From: Chelonoidis abingdonii
Lineage: Eukaryota > Chordata > Testudines > Testudinidae
NCBI RefSeq assembly: GCF_003597395.2
Contig: NC_133778.1
Coordinates: 25,221,738 to 25,285,737, forward strand
DNA length: 64,000 bases
Direction: 5' to 3'
This document shows positions 34,476-46,768 of the stretch, piece after piece. The notes below the pieces were generated by a model. It was not told the origin of the DNA, did no database searches, and saw nothing but the letters and a program-made list of their open reading frames with translations. The translations under genes were made by a program, and so were the position numbers. How positions within the stretch are numbered: position 1 is the stretch's first letter; the number at the start of each line of letters is the position of its first letter.

Positions 34476-36689
34476 CTTATTTTCAGGGTTGATTAGATGA
34501 TTTCTCAATACAGTGTTAGTTTATTATTAAGAAAAAATTGTTTAAAAATATTGTTTTTTTATATTATATCTGTGAAGCATCACTGTTTATCTATCTATGC
34601 ACTAATATGACACCATCACTATAGTAACTAAGCCCCAGTTTGAGGAAGTTATCACTTAGACAGTTTTATTTAATTAAGATGCATATTGAAGAACTGGTTG
34701 GTGTGATGCCCAGTGCTAGAAAATATTTAGGAGCACGGGTTTTCCTTTGTATGCACATAAAGTCCATTAGCACTAAGACAAGGAACATGTAATTGTTTCG
34801 TAGGGAATCATGTAGGTCTGCGTGTCTCGCACTGGGTCATGGCTGAAGGCATGTTATAACTTGTATGACAATTTCAATACACATTGTAATAACATTATGA
34901 GCTAATAAAGTTTTAAAGAGAACTCTTCTGAAGTGTATTTGAAAGGGGGAAATGAAATGTGTATACTTTCTAATTCTGAATGTATGAGCAATGTAAAGAC
35001 TGACTTTAAAAGTAGTGTGTAAATGGAGACATGTTAAATAGGCACCAAGGTTATTCAAAGTGAAAGACTCAAATACACACTAAATAAATTATTATTGAAA
35101 AATAGTTTTCAAACTCTTAATCCCAAAGGATTCCTACAGAAATGAAACACACCAATAAATTTGGAACAAGCTATTGAAGCACACCAGGTTTTGTAAAATG
35201 TATTTAGCTAGTGAAAGACAAGTTTATTTTAAAAATCATGTGAATTGTTTTGTAGAACAAACAATTTTTTGATTCATGAATATATTAATATTAAAATGTT
35301 AGAACGGGATAAAGAACACAAATTATGTTGGTAATAAGATATTTTTGCATTGTTCAGTTCTTTAAACTTCCCTTAAGTTTCTATCTTTTTTTCAATCTGT
35401 TGAAATTGAAGAATAAAGTAACACAGTTCTATGGGTTGAATGTATTTGATTAAAGTTTGTAACATTGAGAGGGAAGTTTTTACATAATTCCTCATGGTCT
35501 TGAAGTCTCCTTAGAATTTGCCTAATTATCTATTTACTTCTTTATTTAAATAAGAGTATTTGGGACAGATCATCATTAGTATCAATGAAGAAAGCACCAT
35601 TGACTTCAATTAAGCTATGTTAATTTACATCAGCTGAGAGTCTGGCACTTTATATAGGATAACTAACAGAATTTAACAATTATTTGATTGTTCTTCTTTG
35701 GTCACCATGCTTTTCAGTTACCTCATTTTTGGGGGAAGTATGGTCATCATCAGTCATTCTTGGCCTTTCTATCTGAGTTTTTCAGATCATACCTTTCAAG
35801 GCCATGACAAAAACGAAGTCACCCAAGATGAAAGGAATTAGATTAAAATTAGCAACATTTACAAATAAGTACAGTGTGCAGTTAGCAGCACATCTGGAGA
35901 GCGCAAAGGTGTTTCAAAGACTGTCTAGTCACATCTATAATGGTCTGATTAATGCTGCTGTAGACATGATGGTGAGGGACTGTGAAAGAAATAATTGCAG
36001 AGTTTCTATTTGTCACAATATTCCTTGATGAGATTTCTTATGTTAGTAATTTGTCATGGTTGTTCATTGTCTTGCTCGATGTCAAAGAAAATGGAGATGC
36101 CAAACAAGTAATAATTTGCTTCAAGAATGTCAGTGTCAGGAGTGTGGGAACAAGTAGTTAGCTCTGCTCAAGTATGTGTGTGTTTTGGAAAAGACAAACC
36201 TTTGAGAGATACTTGGTTATAGGTAGCAAGACCTCCATTCTAAGGAAGAATATTAATGAATGTGTCTCTGCATTTTTCCTGTGTGATATTATATCCCTCT
36301 TCAAACCCAACTGGAAGGTATCAGAAGTTCTTCAAGGGCTCTGTAAACTCTCCGGGCCTCAAGTATTAAAACATTGTTAAAAATGAAATAAGTAGTGCCC
36401 GTATATTGCAATATTCAGTTAAGAACTGCTAATCCTATTTGAGATTTGATTGAAGTCTTTAAAGGAAGAGTTGTGGAACAACCTGTGAAACCCCAGTAAA
36501 TCGCTAGGGGACTAATCATGATTATAATTTTCAGTATTCTGTGCAGTTCTCCCCTCATTCTGCACAGAAGCATCTCCCATTAACACTTCTCCCCCCAACT
36601 CTCACCGTACAAAGACAGTTCCAATACTATATTATGTAAAGCAAAGGTGTGCCCTTGTCCGGACTAGTATCTAAATTTGGTTGCTTCAT
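34476..36689. other. No recognised gene or repeat
   Basis: AT-rich. A degenerate dispersed motif (CACCATTGACTTCAATTAAG) is at about 35588-35650. Confidence 0.35.
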
Positions 36690-36930
36690 GTCAAGATGTA
36701 AAAGACATTGAGCAGGTTCAAAGAGGGACACAGAAGGGGATTGCAGGTATGGCAGGACTTTCATTCAGTGAAAGGTGAAGAGATGATTCAAAGAGGACTT
36801 GATTGAGGTATTCAAAATTACAATGAGTATAGTGGAAACAAATCAGACACCCCTTTTTGCCTCGTCTTATGGCATGAAAACAAGGGAACACTTGATAATG
36901 TAAAATAGCAGCAAATGTAGTTCTAATAAT
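36690..36930 (+). mobile_element. CR1 LINE 3' region fragment
   Basis: GAGCAGGTTCAAAGAGGG, AGAGATGATTCAAAGAGGAC, TTGATTGAGGTATTCAAAAT and AAGGGAACACTTGATAATG follow the order of CR1 sequence just upstream of its 3' tail. Diverged. Confidence 0.5.
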
Positions 36931-37862
36931 ATATCCACTTTATGAAGACAAGCCTCAACCCGGCTCCCACTGCAGTCAGTGGCAAAACTCTCATTGGCTT
37001 CAATGGTATATAGTCCACACCTTTAGAAATTACCTCTTTAAAAGGAAATTCCACTTTTACTCAACCTGAAGAATTCACTACTGGAAGAAATGTCACTGAG
37101 ACAAATCCTGGGACTGCAGTTAGAAAAAAAGACTGAATAATGTTATGGTCATTAATAAGAGTTGTAGTTTTGCGAGCTAGGCTAATGATGAGGTTAATCA
37201 AATATGTTTCAGGGCATGGACTGATCACTTGCAATGGGCTGGAAAGGAATGTTTTTTTTTCTGTACAGCACTGAAGTGTTAGCTAAATGGATTTTTTCTA
37301 ACCTTCTCTGAAGTAACAGGCACTGACTGCTGCCAAAGGCAGGAGAGTGAATCTCTACCATTTGAGCTAAAGGAGTGACACTTTTGGTAGGTTGTAGTAG
37401 ACCTTGATGCCTCTAGAAGGGGACAAAGACGCATTCTGCTACTGTGGATCATATAACCTCAGAAAGTAGCAAGTTCACTTTGATTTGGATAAGCATATCT
37501 AAAGTCTTTCTAATATTACACAAATCTCTTAGGTCTGGAAATCAATCCAGATTGTCATAAGATTTATAATACTTCCAGGCATCAGCAAAGCCAGAAATAT
37601 CTTGATAATACCCTTTTTCATCATAATATGTATTATCTTTTCCTCCCGTTCCAGCTGAAATTAAAAAGTGGAGTGGCATGCCAAAATGAAAAGAAAAATG
37701 GATCTCTCCCAACAAAAAAAGAGAAGAAAAATGTCAGTTCATGTATGGTTTCAATTTTGATGGAAGACTGGGGCTTGTTCTTATTTCATCTGAATCATTT
37801 TCTAATACCAGCTCCTGAATCTAACATGTGTCATGCCATTTCATACTTTGGCACACTAGGCA
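36931..37862. other. No recognised gene
   Basis: The dispersed palindromic motif is at about 36955-37020. A 99-codon plus-strand stretch (37628-37927) runs into the next MITE and has no motif. Confidence 0.35.
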
Positions 37863-37870
37863 AATTTAAA

Positions 37871-38290
37871 TCAAGTCCTACCAAATTCAGTCCATTTTGG
37901 TCAATTTCACAGTCAAAGGATTTTTAAAATCATAAATGTCGTGATTTCAGCTATTTAAATCTGAAATTAAACAGTGTTGTAATTGTAGAGGTCCTGACCC
38001 AAAAAGGAACTGGGGGGGGCCTTCAGAGCTAGGCGCCCGGCGAACAGCTGCTGCTCTCTGACTTCCCAGCTCTGAAGTAAGGGTGCCAATACCACGATCC
38101 CCCTAAAATAACCTTGTGACCCCCCCCCACTGGAACTCCCTTTTGGGTCAGGACCTCCAATTTGAAAAAGACTGGTCTCCCCCGTGAAACCTGTAACGGT
38201 TAAAACACACAAAAGACCAGTTTTCATGGGGAGAGATCAGATTTCACAGTCCGTGATGCATTTTTATGGCTGCGAATTCAGTAGGGCCCA
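37871..38290. mobile_element. hAT-like MITE, 420 bp, 8-bp TSD
   Basis: Left end AGTCCTACCAAATTCAG and right end GCGAATTCAGTAGGGCCC are inverted relatives. Inside, AACCTTGTGACCCCCCC, CCTTTTGGGTCAGGACC and GGTCCTGACCCAAAAAGG (near 37990) form another inverted pair. The target AATTTAAA is at 37863-37870 and 38291-38298. No transposase frame. The family is familiar from turtle genomes. Confidence 0.8.
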
Positions 38291-38298
38291 AATTTAAA

Positions 38299-40544
38299 AC
38301 ATCTATTAAAAATGTCAGACGAATGTGAAGTGATTTTGAATCATATGGAGGGAGGCAGTAGCTTTTGTTACCCTGCTGTTACCCCCTTACAGATTCTTTG
38401 GTGTTACTCTGCTGTTTCTGGCTCTTTAACCCCCTGCTCCCCAAACACTAACATGTACTCGTGTGTGATATTTTATAGATCTAACACGGCATGCCAAGAC
38501 CCACCAGTGCCAGAACCCAGGGACCAGGGGGCCGTGACCCTCCACTTTTTAAATAAAAAGAAATGTATTCATTGCTAAGTATCTCTCTAGAGGCAACTCA
38601 CCCAGGGGCAGCTTCAACACCTTCAATGGCTTAAAGCTTTTGAGGAGCTGGTAGAAAAAAAATATTGCTGCTAATGTAAATCACTTGAAGTGTTATAGCT
38701 ATTCTACATGTAACTGTTTTCCATATTCTTCAGCCGCTCCCTTAAGACAAGAGATAGTCTGTAATCTCCATAGATAATACATGTGCTTGACATCACCATG
38801 GTGGCTAAGAAACCAATTGGAAGTCAGCAAGCAAATAAGCTAACCTGATGGGATAATGTATCCCAAGTGGTTAGTTTAGAAATGAAACTTTCACTTGGAA
38901 GGTGGGTGCTCACTCAGGCACCTGAAGGCTAAATAAGTTTGTTTAAATGAAAAGTTAAACAAGTTTCTGAGAATATGACAGTGAGAGGGAAGCCTCATCA
39001 CAATGGAGAATTTCCAGATTGTTGAGACTTCATGCAAGCAACGTAACACGATGGAACGTGTACTCGTCAGCCAAGATGTAATCACTGGGTGTGGTTCACC
39101 TCGTGCTTTTTGTGGGCTGGGAAATGTCTTGAATTGTGCTTGCCTTTTAACATGTTTCATTGAAAACGTAAAAACAAAAACCCAGCAGTATCTAAATACT
39201 CAAAGAACTCAGTTCCCCTGTGATTATTGCAGTATGTTGTCTGAGACAACTTGAAACCAGGGGCCAGAATCTCAGATAGTGTCAAAATGGAGCTGCACCC
39301 ATTTTTGGCAGCAGAGAATTTTGCCCAGTATAGGTACACTTGCAGAATTTCTGAATGCTACCAACATTCTTGTTTAGGTGCTATCTATGGTACAAGTACG
39401 TAGTAGAGGGGAACCAAAGGATGCTCTGTTGTGTCTGTATAAGATATATATATATATATATATTTAATTTCCTTAAGTCGCCCCAACTCCCAGTTCTGTT
39501 CCCTTTCTCCCTCGCCTGAGCTACCTTCCTTCATCCTCCACATCCTGTTTTCAGCTCCTCATCTTCTCTTAGGGCTTAATCCAAACCCCCTTGAAGTAAA
39601 TTGGAAGGCTCTCATACACATTGAATTGGTCCCATGAGGATACTGACCAGCACTTTGGCTAATTAGTAGTAGCAGGTCTCTATGGGACACCACTCTTGCC
39701 ATCTCTGTTCTCTTCGTTTGGCAACACCTGGGTTTCAGAAGATGTGGTATATTGATCTGGTTGACAAAGGATGCCTAGTGTGGTCAAATGTGCAGGCACG
39801 AGGAGATAATCAGATTGCAGCTGTCATTCAAGTCATTCAGTAAGATTCAATAAGATTTTTTTTTAGCCCTGCTAAGAGAAAGCTGTAAAAAAAATGATTC
39901 AGGATCATATTATTTTGTGACTGCTGCTACTGTGCATAGTAAACTGACACATTGACTTTAATTAGCATTTAGTTACTTGCTCATTTCAGTGTGGAAATTC
40001 TATGAACAATCTTCAGTGAACATGGAGGTACATAAATGATGCAAGAGAAGATTTGTTTTAAAATTGTTTTAAATGACCTCCATTTAAATTCCAATAGTAA
40101 TTGCTCTAGGGCTTTCTTCACTTTTGCCAAAGAAGGTAGGGTTCAGAGGATGTAGCTTTCAATACCAAACTCTAAGGCACAATCTGTTTTTAAACTGCAT
40201 GCATAGACTCAACAGGTATTTGAATGGAATGCTAATTATTATTCATAACTCACTTTTTATGTAATTATATAATGATCTTCATCCAGCAGGATGTTAAAAG
40301 CATTTTGTGGGCCATATGCAAAGATCCTCCAACCACAATGAAGTGGAACACAAAAGGTGCTTAAAAGTACTAGTATAGGAATAAATATAGAAAGTAACAA
40401 CTCATTCAATGATAAATACTGTACAGGTGGAGATAGATAGAAGTGAATTGGAATCAAGCTGGAATTTTGCCAGATCATTGCAGTTATTAAATACCCCCAC
40501 TGAAAAAAGTATCAGGGGTATTTAATAACTACAAGTGGTCAGGT
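38299..40544. other. No recognised gene
   Basis: A (TA)n run lies at about 39443-39463. A degenerate copy of the dispersed palindromic motif is at about 39574-39640. Open stretches up to 89 codons overlap on both strands near 38891-39254 and have no motif. Confidence 0.35.
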
Positions 40545-40548
40545 GTAC

Positions 40549-41596
40549 TGTCAGGCTCTGGGTTCAAGCTAGTCAGGTCTGGTTTTTAGAGCCATAGTCA
40601 AGCATAGGTACAAGGGTTGAATCTGGCCATAGAGTTGGGAATAGGTTGAGGGCAGTGCTGAAACCAAGGCTAGGGACAGGCTGTGTGTCAGAACAGAGGT
40701 CAGAGTCCATAAACAAGCCAAATCTGAATCACAGTCAGAGTCCAGATGCAGGCCAAAGGTTGAAATTGGGTGGGAATCAGGTGCAGGGCTGGAGTGGGTC
40801 AGGGGCAGGGCTGAAGCATGGATGGAGTAGGGCTGGAACAAGGCTCAGGTAATGCTGGGCAGGAATAGGAACTAGATAAAGGGACAGGCTGGAAGCCTAA
40901 GGAGTCTGTAACACTGAGGCAAGAGGGGGATTCCTGACTGTTATGCAAAGTGTCAAAGTTAGACTCAGGACTCACAGTTTGTCAGACCACTCTGTTTTAT
41001 TAGCACAGCGCTCTGCTAATACACCCAGATAATGTGAGCACCATACAAGACACAAACTATCTTATTTATACAGATAAAAGGGGGGGAGCACTTAGCAAGA
41101 TAACAAAGGAAGCAGAATCTGATAAGTTTACCTGGGCTAGCCATGCATATCTTATTTCCTTACTAACTATTACCGATCTTCTGTTAATGTTTCGCCATTA
41201 GCACCCTTGTTTATGCCTAATGTTTCTTTTCCTGGCACCTGTATTTCAACATTTCTTATTTCTGCTTAAAGGTACATACAACATTTCTTTAATCCATTCT
41301 TATTTTTACAATATAATTCATTCTACTTTCACAAAAGCAACTTGCAGCTCTGGCAGGGTCAATGAAATACCTGTGTCTTCTGAACTAGTCCCTGTTAGGG
41401 ATCGGCTGCTGCAGCGTGACTGAGTGATGAGTAACTGCAGCTTCTGCTGGAGGGTGAGTCATGGCAGCTGAGTGAGCAGTCCTGGTCTGGCTGCGAGTTT
41501 GCCTCACAGTTCTGTGTTAAGGATGGCTGGAATGATTTCAATTAGGAGCTAATGAGTAGACAGGACTTTTAAAAACCAAGCCAGGCAGTTTTAGCA
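40549..41596 (-). mobile_element. LTR, ~660 bp, interrupted by a second LTR; 4-bp TSD
   Basis: Starts TGTCAGGCTCTGGG and ends GGCAGTTTTAGCA, so it has TG...CA ends. GTAC lies on both sides (40545-40548 and 41597-41600). The interior is a run of degenerate CAGGG/GGTCAGAG/CAGGGCTGGA words. The LTR at 40951-41333 interrupts it. Minus orientation is tentative, based on GGTTTTTAAAAGTCC near the right end. No coding sequence is recognised. The 4-bp TSD suggests class I ERV type. Confidence 0.6.
40951..41333 (-). mobile_element. Solo LTR, 383 bp, nested; 4-bp TSD
   Basis: TGTCAAAGTTAGACTC to TTCTACTTTCACA. AAAG at 40947-40950 is repeated at 41334-41337. On the minus strand a TATA box (TATAAATAAG, 41061-41070) is followed ~60 bases on by AATAAA (40996-41001) and then the CA end, the normal U3-R-U5 order. 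So orientation is minus and the structure is coherent. Confidence 0.75.
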
Positions 41597-41600
41597 GTAC

Positions 41601-41944
41601 TGTGTCCCCACAACTCCACTCCCAAAACCTTGTTGAGGCATCAAGTCATTATTAACTCAGAGCAAAGAAGTTGCCTATTTTGTTACCACTGCTAGAACCT
41701 GGTTTTGGAATATTAAAGTTTGCCTTGGTAAGAAGGAGCTTTAAACAGGCTCTTGGCTAAATTTCTAAACAGAGGGTTAGATCCTACCTGCAGATAAGCA
41801 GATGCATATCACCGCATATGCTGTCTTGTAAAATGACCTATGCATATGAAGTATCTACACTTGTCTATATGAGACAAAAGTACAGTTCTAGTCCTGACTT
41901 TCTTAAGTTTGGTGCCAAAGAAACATTAGGCACCCTGAATTTCT
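41601..41944. other. No recognised feature
   Basis: No gene or repeat seen. Confidence 0.35.
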
Positions 41945-42025
41945 TGTTTTATTTAGCTGAGTGGTTCAGGTGCTCAGCTACAATCCTGAAAGTCATGGGT
42001 CTGAGTCTCACTTGATCTCAGACTG
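41945..42025 (+). repeat. tRNA-derived SINE head
   Basis: TAGCTGAGTGGTTCAGGTGC resembles a pol III box A, and CATGGGTCTGAGTCTCAC, ~35 bases later, a box B. Spacing fits a tRNA-derived head of Ser/Leu type. It is diverged, lacks a tRNA fold across the arms, and is not a functional tRNA gene. Confidence 0.45.
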
Positions 42026-42294
42026 AAAGGCCACCTCCAATTCATCCATCTTCAAAATGGGTTCCTAGGTTAGGATTATCAAGGTGGTACAGATGTGATG
42101 CTGGTCACATCACTCTCTTGGCTAAGAAACTGATATTCTTTAACTGCATCTGTCCGATGAGCCATGGGCTTGGGGGAACTTTGACCAATTATGCTTGGTC
42201 AGTGAAATACTGTGTTCCCTCAAAAAAAACTCCCCAAGTAGGAGGATTAAATCTTATTTTAAAGGCCCAAACTTGTAGTGGCAAATGGGATTAG

Positions 42295-42845
42295 ATGGGG
42301 ACTGTAGGAAGTAATTGTCCTTCTTTACACGGCTCAAGCCAGGTCTCAGTTGAAGTACTGCATCCTGTTCTGGGTGCCCCACCCTCTAGGAAAGGTGGGG
42401 ATAAATTGGAGAAAGTACAGAAAAGAACAACAACAATTATAAAGATTTAGAAAACCTAGCCAGTGAGGAAAGGTTAAAAAACTTAGTTTTGAGACAAGAA
42501 GATGGAGGTAGGACCTTACAACAGTCTTCAAATATGTGAAGAGCTGTTATAAAGAATATGGTAAACAATTGTTCTCCATGTTCACTGAAGATTAAACCAA
42601 CTACTTTTGAAACAAGGTAGATTTAGGTAATATATTAGAAAAAAAAATCTTACTATGTGTAGTTTAGCACTGGAATAGGCTTCCAAGGAAGGTTATGGAA
42701 TACCTGTCATATGATGTTTTTAAGTGCAGGTTAGACAAACACCTGTCAGGGATGGTGTGGGTATACTTGGTCCTGCCTTAATGCAGGGGCTGGGTTAGAT
42801 GACCTCTTGAAGTCTCTTTCAGTCCTACATTCCTATGATTCGATA
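42295..42845 (+). mobile_element. CR1 LINE, 3' ~550 bp
   Basis: Contains the last part of the reverse-transcriptase frame region (CAGTTGAAGTACTGCATCC, TTCTGGGTGCCCCACC, AATTGGAGAAAGTACAG) and the 3' untranslated end (ATAGGCTTCCAAGGAAGG, GGTTAGACAAACACCTGTC, GATGACCTCTTGAAGTC, ATTCCTATGATTC). Stops break the coding part. 5' truncation is the usual fate of CR1. Confidence 0.88.
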
Positions 42846-45800
42846 TCAAAATAAAGCTACAAATAGAGGTGCAAATCTCTGTAAGAACAGACATATCAAT
42901 TCAGGAAGCTCTGGTTTCCTTTTGTGAAGGTTACAGTGAATTCTAAGTGTAGCACAAGGTCATATGTCATGGTCATCCCTTACTGTAGTCATCCCTTACT
43001 GTAGTCACTGAAGAACATAATACAGATCAGTGTCAGTAGTGCATGTCCCCATTGATGACAACAGGAGTCGTATCTGTGGTTTGAGGGCAATAGATGGTGC
43101 TGAGTATCTAACTTCTTTACATCTCTAGTAACATTTTATTATTTATGAGTACAGAAAGGTTACTAGAAAAAAAAACATCTTTCAGCATTGCTAAGATATC
43201 ACTTCATTGTCATGAGTTTAATCATATTATTTTCATAAGGGAAGCATAAATATAAAAATAAAAAAAATAGGCATAGAGGCGAAATAGTAAAAAATCACAG
43301 CTAAAAATATTAATCATGTTAAATCCTGTGAGTTTTTGGCAGCTAATAAACTGATGATAGATGTGATCTCTAAAATCACATGCGTATCATGAGCAGAACC
43401 CTCACTCCTTTGCAGGGTCATTGGATTTTACAATCTCATAAGCTTGCAGAGCTTTGTCTGGTACATCAAAACAATTGCTAAAAGCACAATAAATTCTACA
43501 GCTAGCCATCTGCTTACCCTCTTGACCTTTCAAATCTTATAAAAACCAACCCCGTCATTTTTCACTCCATGAATTTCCATGTTTTTTGAATACAGTATGT
43601 TCAGAAAGTTACTTCATTTTTTTACATAATAAAAATGACCAATTATATTTGATAATATTTTGAGGCAGTTAAAGGGCTGTGAATGCTATCACTACAGTTA
43701 ATGAGATTGTAGGGCACCTCCAGCCTCCTCATCTGGTTTGAGACATTTATTTAACAGTCATGCCCTGCTTGTATGGGTTCATTATCAGTCATAGTGGAAA
43801 TTACAGCCAGCAGCTGTTTCAGAAGGAGGTTAAGCAGCTACGGTGTCCATTTCCTACATTAACCTCTCTTATTGTGAACATTTTTGCTAGGTTTTCAACA
43901 ATCAAAAGGTTTCCTCTTTCTCTTCATTGAACTATCATGTGATCCTTTAGCTGTGAAATATAAATTAATACTACTTCTACATATGGAAAATCAAGCAGTG
44001 TAAAAGAGTCAATACATAGTTTTATTTCATTGAAATGTTAGTCCACTCTGATGTGGAGAAACATTATAAAGTATGGGCTAAATGCTTAGAAGTGGGTGTA
44101 AGAGATATAAGAAAAGTGTTTGTGAGGGGAAGATTAACAAATGATTAGTGTTGGCCTGACTCTGTTCTCACTGAAGTCAATGGTAAAACTCCCACCACAT
44201 CAAGTCTGTTTTTGAAGCAAGTAAATGGAGTGCCAGGGAGGTCCAAGTGGAAAAGTTTAAGGGGGGTGGTTAGGTAGACAAAGTGAGAAAAAAGGTCACA
44301 CATTAAGGTGCCAAAGCCATAGGCTATGCAAAACTACACTCACAGAGGAAATATCAGAGTCAGCAAAACCACTTGGGAAAGTAAGGTGACCCATGTGAAC
44401 AACAGGTATACAAAGTATAATGTAAAATAGTCATTTTCCTTTGTTATCACAGGGCATTCTTTTATGCTTTTCCTCACTAACGTCAATTTTAAAATTCCAC
44501 AATTTCCATGAATAGTTGTAAAAGTGATTTGATTTGCAAAGCTATTTAAAAAATGCTTCTCACAATAACATCATTCTCATATTATTTCCCCCCAGAAATA
44601 TAGCTGGATTTGCATTTTTTCTTTGAGCGCAATTAGAATATGATGTACAATACATTAGCTGGTCTCTTTTAAACAGAACGGCTGTTAGACACTTTTTCTG
44701 CATAAGCTCCCTTTGGAAATTTTTTTCGGAACAAAAGATAAAAGGAGTCAATCAAAGCTCCAAAGAAACAACATAAGAACATTTCTTCTTGTACCACTTT
44801 TCCTGTAATATTCAGGAAGGACGAAATATGAATCCCCTCATGGCAACTGTGTAGTTCTAATCTCCATCAGGAGAAGGAGCTTTCACTGAATTATAATACG
44901 TGACATATTCAGTGAATTAAAGTAGCCTGCTGTTCAGCCTGTCAGGAGACAAATGTCTTCTTCACTAACAAATCTATCAATTACGCTAGGCTGGCAGAGT
45001 ACTAAATACAAACTACCCTATAAGTATGTGTTTACACTTCTAGGAATTCCTCCAGTTATGGAGAGGATTGGCTGCGGTAGCAGCAGAGAAGAATGGCTGA
45101 AGACAATCACTAATAATATTTAAACTGAAGAAAGAATGGGTTAAATTACCATCATTTTCTATTCCTATTATAATCAGTGTAACAAAAAAAAATGAATTCA
45201 TATAGTGCCATTTCCTCTTGTTAGAGTTATTGTTATGTGGGGTGGGGACAGGTAGGAAACTTGAGTATATGCTAGACTCAGTGAAATAAGCTAGTGTGCT
45301 CTCTGTGCTGAGATAGAGAGAACCTCCCAGCAGCATCCGAAGCAGCAGTAGTACCTGGGGCAGGACTCCCTCCACCCACCTTCAACACAGACCAGATCAG
45401 GGGACAGAATGCCTTGTCCAGTGTCCGTGTCCCCAGCCACACGGACTTGACGGAGGTAAGAGTTGCAGCTCAGAGGGTGCAACCAACCTTGGGAGCTAAA
45501 TACAGCAACAGCTGCTATAGCAGGAACAGCACAACAGGTGGAAAGGGTCATTCAGTAAAAGCCTGTCTGCTTCTCTTTGCTGCTACAGCTGCTAGACTTT
45601 GGTGATGTTATTAGACTTTGCTAGTTTAGACTCTGGATATGATTTCTGTTTGCTGATTGGCTGTTGCAACATGCATGTTTTTCTCTCTCTCCATAAATGC
45701 TGTTTCACATCATCCTCCAACAACTCTACAAGATACCACCTAAGATACAGGCAGACTGCTTATGGACATCCTCTGTGCTGTAGACACTGTTTTACAGATG

Positions 45801-46219
45801 TTGCAGTCCAGACAAAAAACTGGAGGCAAAACAAGCAGTTCTGGAGATGATGATGACAGGTCCTTTGTGATTTGGGGATTCAGGGGAGACTGAAACTCAT
45901 GCTTCTTCTATGCGGTGGCAGGGGGTAAGAAAAGTCCATTTTCAAATCATCATAGGAAATCCCATGAATCAACTTGACCTCCTTCCCGGGAGCCATCCTC
46001 ACAGGTTTCAACTCCTTCACCCAGAATGAGGAGTGCTGGCCTAGTAACTGTAACAGACCACCCCTACCTTTTACAAATTCCATTTGTGTGAGCCAGACTG
46101 TGGGTCACCCATGTGGTCGTATGTTGATAGATATTTGGCTGCGTGTGTATGTTCCGTCTGCTTGGTGCCTTAGCCCTGCACAGACAGCTGGCATGGCAGA
46201 CCTCAAGCAAACCACTCAA
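42846..46219. other. No recognised gene
   Basis: A copy of the dispersed palindromic motif is at 44153-44215. Sequence at 45290-46100 is less AT-rich and holds several 60-110 codon stretches on both strands. Since it lies just inward of an LTR in the LTR's orientation, it could be decayed internal retroelement sequence, but I see no protease, RT or gag motif. Confidence 0.35.
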
Positions 46220-46767
46220 TGACCACAAGATCCATTAAGGGACAAAGGCACCCAGACAGGTTTATTGTCGACAAAGCATGGTACTAGTATCCCACAGACA
46301 CTACGGGACCACTAATGCATGTATGCCCTTAACAATGGACCAAGCTCAGTGAATAGCAGGACTTTCCATTCCTCCCTAGGCTAGACAAAGACACTCTTTC
46401 TGAGATACCTTTTTATACACTGATACAAACAAGTTAGTACTGCAGTTACTGCCCCCCGACGTGGCTAGTTATCACTCATCAGCTTGTACATGTTGGTTCG
46501 ATTAAAACATTTCTATTACGTTCTGTCATCCTGACTTTATCTTTTAGGAGCAGTCAGTGTAGGCCCGTTATCTTTGGGGAATGTTTTTGTACCATCCTTG
46601 TTATCGGAATGGTCTGGTACTACTTAATATCGAGATGTGTTTGTGTAAGAACTCTGTAACTAGCACTTCTTAAAAATGCATTTTTGCAATATCAGCCCTG
46701 TTCTTGCCAAATGCTGTAAGCAGGTCCTGCCTGATGCCAGGCCTCTAATACGAGGGCTTATGTCTCA
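46220..46767 (-). mobile_element. LTR of a retroelement, ~545 bp
   Basis: On the minus strand, GTGTATAAAAAGG (46410-46421) is a TATA box and AATAAA (46261-46266) a polyadenylation signal, in the right order before an end at TGACCACAAG (46220). CTCAA occurs at 46215-46219 and 46764-46768, a possible 5-bp TSD, but the right end then lacks a clean CA. The boundary is therefore uncertain by a few bases. The family is known to me from turtles without a name. Confidence 0.6.
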
Positions 46768-46768
46768 A

